A stretch of 64,000 bases of DNA from Alloascoidea africana (taxonomy: Eukaryota > Ascomycota > Alloascoideomycetes > Alloascoideales > Alloascoideaceae), in assembly GCA_030581615.1 (NCBI GenBank), contig JAKTTT010000001.1, forward strand, positions 186,001 through 250,000, written 5' to 3'. This document shows, piece after piece, positions 61,929-64,000 of the stretch. The position numbers and the translations under genes are program-made. The notes under the pieces were generated by a model. That model was not told where the DNA came from. It saw nothing but the letters and a program-made list of their open reading frames with translations, and did no database searches. Position 1 is the stretch's first letter, and each line of letters starts with the position of its first letter.

Positions 61929-63554
61929 ATGTTGAAATCTTTGATTTCAAAACTGAGAGGTGGATATGGTACTAAGGATTCTAGTAATAGTCAGAAGTTG
62001 ACACATTTAGAAGCAGAGTCTGACGATGAAGTTTTCTCCGATGCAAGTTCACAAAATTTTGCATCTTCAGATGAGGAGCAACAAGAGGCAGACAAGAGTG
62101 CGAAAGAGCATTATGTTGAAGTTGGAAAGAGCAAGATTCGAGATGATGGGATAGCTCTTGAAAGTGAAAAGTATGCGGGAAAACGGGTAGACCGTGGGTC
62201 TCTTTATAAAAGCAGTAGTGAAGAAGAGAGTGAGGATGAAGATGAAGATGAAGATGAAGATGAAAACATGGAGGATGTGGAGGGGAAACATAGCGAAGAG
62301 GAATCAGAGAATCTTACAAGTGATGATGAACCAGACACTTCCGATTCCGATTTAGATTCCGATTCCGATTCCGATGCAAATTCAACCTCTGGCTCAAGTG
62401 CAAATGGCGAAATGAGTGAAGAGGATGAAAACAAAATAGAGCTTGCACTTCAGACAAGAACAGAAGATGATGCAATTGCCCAGTCCAACTTCAAAGAGAT
62501 TTTAAAAAGAGAACAAAAGAATTTAATGAATAGGCTAACAACATCGGCTAAAAAAGATGCAAAGACAGGTTTTGCCGTACAGAGACAAATCGATGTTTAT
62601 CGTTCTCTTTTGGATTCTCGGATACGATTTCAACCTGCAGTTTCCACATCCAATAAAATACCTTTTACACTTGAAGATATCAACAAGTTTCAAGAATCTA
62701 ATGACGATGGTGAATATAATGACAAATTTGTTGAACTGGAAAATTCCCTTCATTCCTTATTTGACAATATCACCTCAATAAGGCGGAAAATGATGGTTTC
62801 GAATAAAATTGTGACATCTGAAGAAAAATTACCAAATTTTACAAAACGGAAAAGAGATTTGAAGAGTGTTTTTGAAACATCTTCAGAACTCGACGACTTG
62901 TTAAAACCATATGCAAACAAAGTACTTGATGAATACTCGAAAAAAGTTCAATCTGCAGCTGGTGTTTTGAACTCTTCCAAATTCAAGACCATTAATCAAT
63001 CTGCTTCAACTCAAGTTGAATCTGCTCTGGGTGATATGGAGCGACTGGTGAAAAGAACGAGGTTGAATAGAGGTGGGATAAAACCTATTTCTGCAGAAGC
63101 GGATTTGCAACAGGAGGAAGCAAGTGAGCAAACCCAACAGAAACATCAAAATCTAAAAAGAAGGACAATAACAGTAGATCCAAATCTACAAGAAAATAAA
63201 CAGATTTTTGATGATTCTGATTTCTACCACGATCTTATGCAAGACTTTGTGAATCAATGTAAACAAGATCTTCAGAGTGTTAATTCGATCAAATGGACTG
63301 CAATCAAGCCTAAAATCAAGAAGAAGGTAGATACAAAGGCTTCAAAGGGGAGAAGACTTCGGTATACCACGATGCAAAAGTTGGAAAATTATTCAGCCCC
63401 AAAACCAAACTATTATACATGGGGGAATGAAGCTACAGATAACTTCTTTGCACATTTGCTCGGAAGGGTCCCCATAGATGAGAGCGAGGAAAGTGAGAGC
63501 AATGATGAAGAGGATGAGATTTTTTCCGATGGAGGATTAAAAATCTTTGGTTAG
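61929..63554 (+). CDS. BFR2: BFR2/AATF-family ribosome biogenesis factor
   Basis: A 541-aa homologue of yeast Bfr2 (human AATF/Che-1), a nucleolar component of the 90S pre-ribosome acting with Enp2 and Lcp5. A Ser/Asp/Glu-rich N-terminus (about 25-165, including an EDEDEDED run and a DSDSDSD run) precedes the AATF domain. That domain has QTRTEDDAIAQSNFKEIL, KTGFAVQRQIDVYRSLLDSRIRFQPAV and FDNITSIRRKMM. The C-terminal conserved TRAUB-type region has IFDDSDFYHDLMQDFVNQC, KKVDTKASKGRRLRYTTMQKLENY, and NFFAHLLGRVP. Yeast Bfr2 is 534 aa. The ATG is at 61929, immediately after the shared 5' leader repeat. Confidence 0.95.
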   Translation: MLKSLISKLRGGYGTKDSSNSQKLTHLEAESDDEVFSDASSQNFASSDEEQQEADKSAKEHYVEVGKSKIRDDGIALESEKYAGKRVDRGSLYKSSSEEESEDEDEDEDEDENMEDVEGKHSEEESENLTSDDEPDTSDSDLDSDSDSDANSTSGSSANGEMSEEDENKIELALQTRTEDDAIAQSNFKEILKREQKNLMNRLTTSAKKDAKTGFAVQRQIDVYRSLLDSRIRFQPAVSTSNKIPFTLEDINKFQESNDDGEYNDKFVELENSLHSLFDNITSIRRKMMVSNKIVTSEEKLPNFTKRKRDLKSVFETSSELDDLLKPYANKVLDEYSKKVQSAAGVLNSSKFKTINQSASTQVESALGDMERLVKRTRLNRGGIKPISAEADLQQEEASEQTQQKHQNLKRRTITVDPNLQENKQIFDDSDFYHDLMQDFVNQCKQDLQSVNSIKWTAIKPKIKKKVDTKASKGRRLRYTTMQKLENYSAPKPNYYTWGNEATDNFFAHLLGRVPIDESEESESNDEEDEIFSDGGLKIFG

Positions 63555-64000
63555 ATTGTATTCATAAAGAGATACGGGGTTTGGAACTACCTGAAAGCCT
63601 AATAGGTTCGCCCACATTTTATAGCACAGTTGCTTCTATCTACATAGAGAGAGGAGGCATGTTTAGGTGTTTCTCTTTATTTAAATTCGAACCAGTTATC
63701 TCATAAACCATTTCCATCTATTTTTTATTCATTGTGCCTTGTTTTCTACAAAATCTCCTTTTTTTGATTGTCTCCTACAGTGTGCTTTCAAAGAAAGGAA
63801 TCTTTATGGCTTAATTCCTGAAGTTAGGAGTTTTTATGCTTCCGTTTAGAGAACCTGTCCTCGTTCTAGAATAGTCTGCTCATGCCCTCACCCTCTGAGG
63901 AACGTCGCATGTTTTGAAGAGGAAAATTCCCTTGGAGAGGCCCAATCCTAATCGCTTGATCCTGTAGAACTTAGTTAACGACGAATGGTTCCTGCATTCT
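63555..64000. other. 3' flank of BFR2 to window end
   Basis: 446 bp. No gene, RNA or repeat was recognised. It may contain the 3' end or control region of the next gene. Confidence 0.6.

Noticed and set aside
1-64000. CRISPR arrays, bacterial operons or ribosomal RNA
   Set aside because: None seen. The repeats present are microsatellites, tandem units or inverted repeats, and gene structure is eukaryotic.

Overview
This window looks like nuclear DNA of an ascomycete yeast, probably an early-diverging Saccharomycotina lineage. The reasons are: orthologues of budding-yeast genes (RIP1, STD1/MTH1, SDS22, DCK1, URA4, SEN1, CRN1, SEC2, LTV1, BFR2); short spliceosomal introns (55-83 nt) with GTATGT/GTAAGT-type donors and CTAAC-like branch sites close to the acceptor; and an intron-bearing tRNA-Tyr(GUA). 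CTG is read at conserved leucines in a ubiquitin protease (the TGLxNxGNxC and QCL blocks), so the code is probably standard and the CUG-Ser clades are unlikely. An NB-ARC/TPR protein and extra introns fit a lineage that kept or acquired genes typical of filamentous fungi.

Layout. 1-9.4 kb: the 5' end of RIP1 (cut by the window), a STD1/MTH1 glucose-signalling regulator and a GATA factor, all on the minus strand and with unusually long non-coding upstream regions (4.6 and 8.7 kb). 9.4-18.1 kb: a gene desert ending at tRNA-Tyr. 18.7-37.2 kb: a dense minus-strand block of SDS22, DCK1 (DOCK-type GEF), a CinA-domain protein, URA4, a coiled-coil protein and SEN1. SEN1 fires away from CRN1 (coronin) at 37.4-39.4 kb. 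39.5-41 kb: an old, broken Ty3/Gypsy fragment. 41.1-49.4 kb: an NLR-like STAND NTPase with TPRs, SEC2 and an amino-acid permease. 51.2-53.0 kb: a transposon-like element built of nested inverted repeats. 53.1-54.5 kb: an intron-rich CDK-like kinase. 54.8-59.1 kb: a divergent ubiquitin pair (a deubiquitinase and a RING-H2 protein) in a GC-rich patch. 60.1-63.6 kb: the divergent ribosome-biogenesis pair LTV1/BFR2, whose shared promoter is a near-perfect inverted repeat.

How genes relate. LTV1 (40S) and BFR2 (90S/SSU processome) act in one pathway, and their duplicated promoter arms carry identical Reb1-like and RRPE-like sites. DCK1, CRN1 and SEC2 all bear on polarised growth, actin and secretion. 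Several open frames that look like separate short genes are exons of one gene once introns are applied (SEN1, CRN1, URA4, the kinase, the GATA factor, RIP1).

The items most worth follow-up are the NLR-like protein, the nested palindromic element, the mirrored LTV1/BFR2 promoter, the kinase with a 16-nt exon and an altered catalytic loop, and the two deserts upstream of the regulators. All calls come from reading the sequence; no database search was run.
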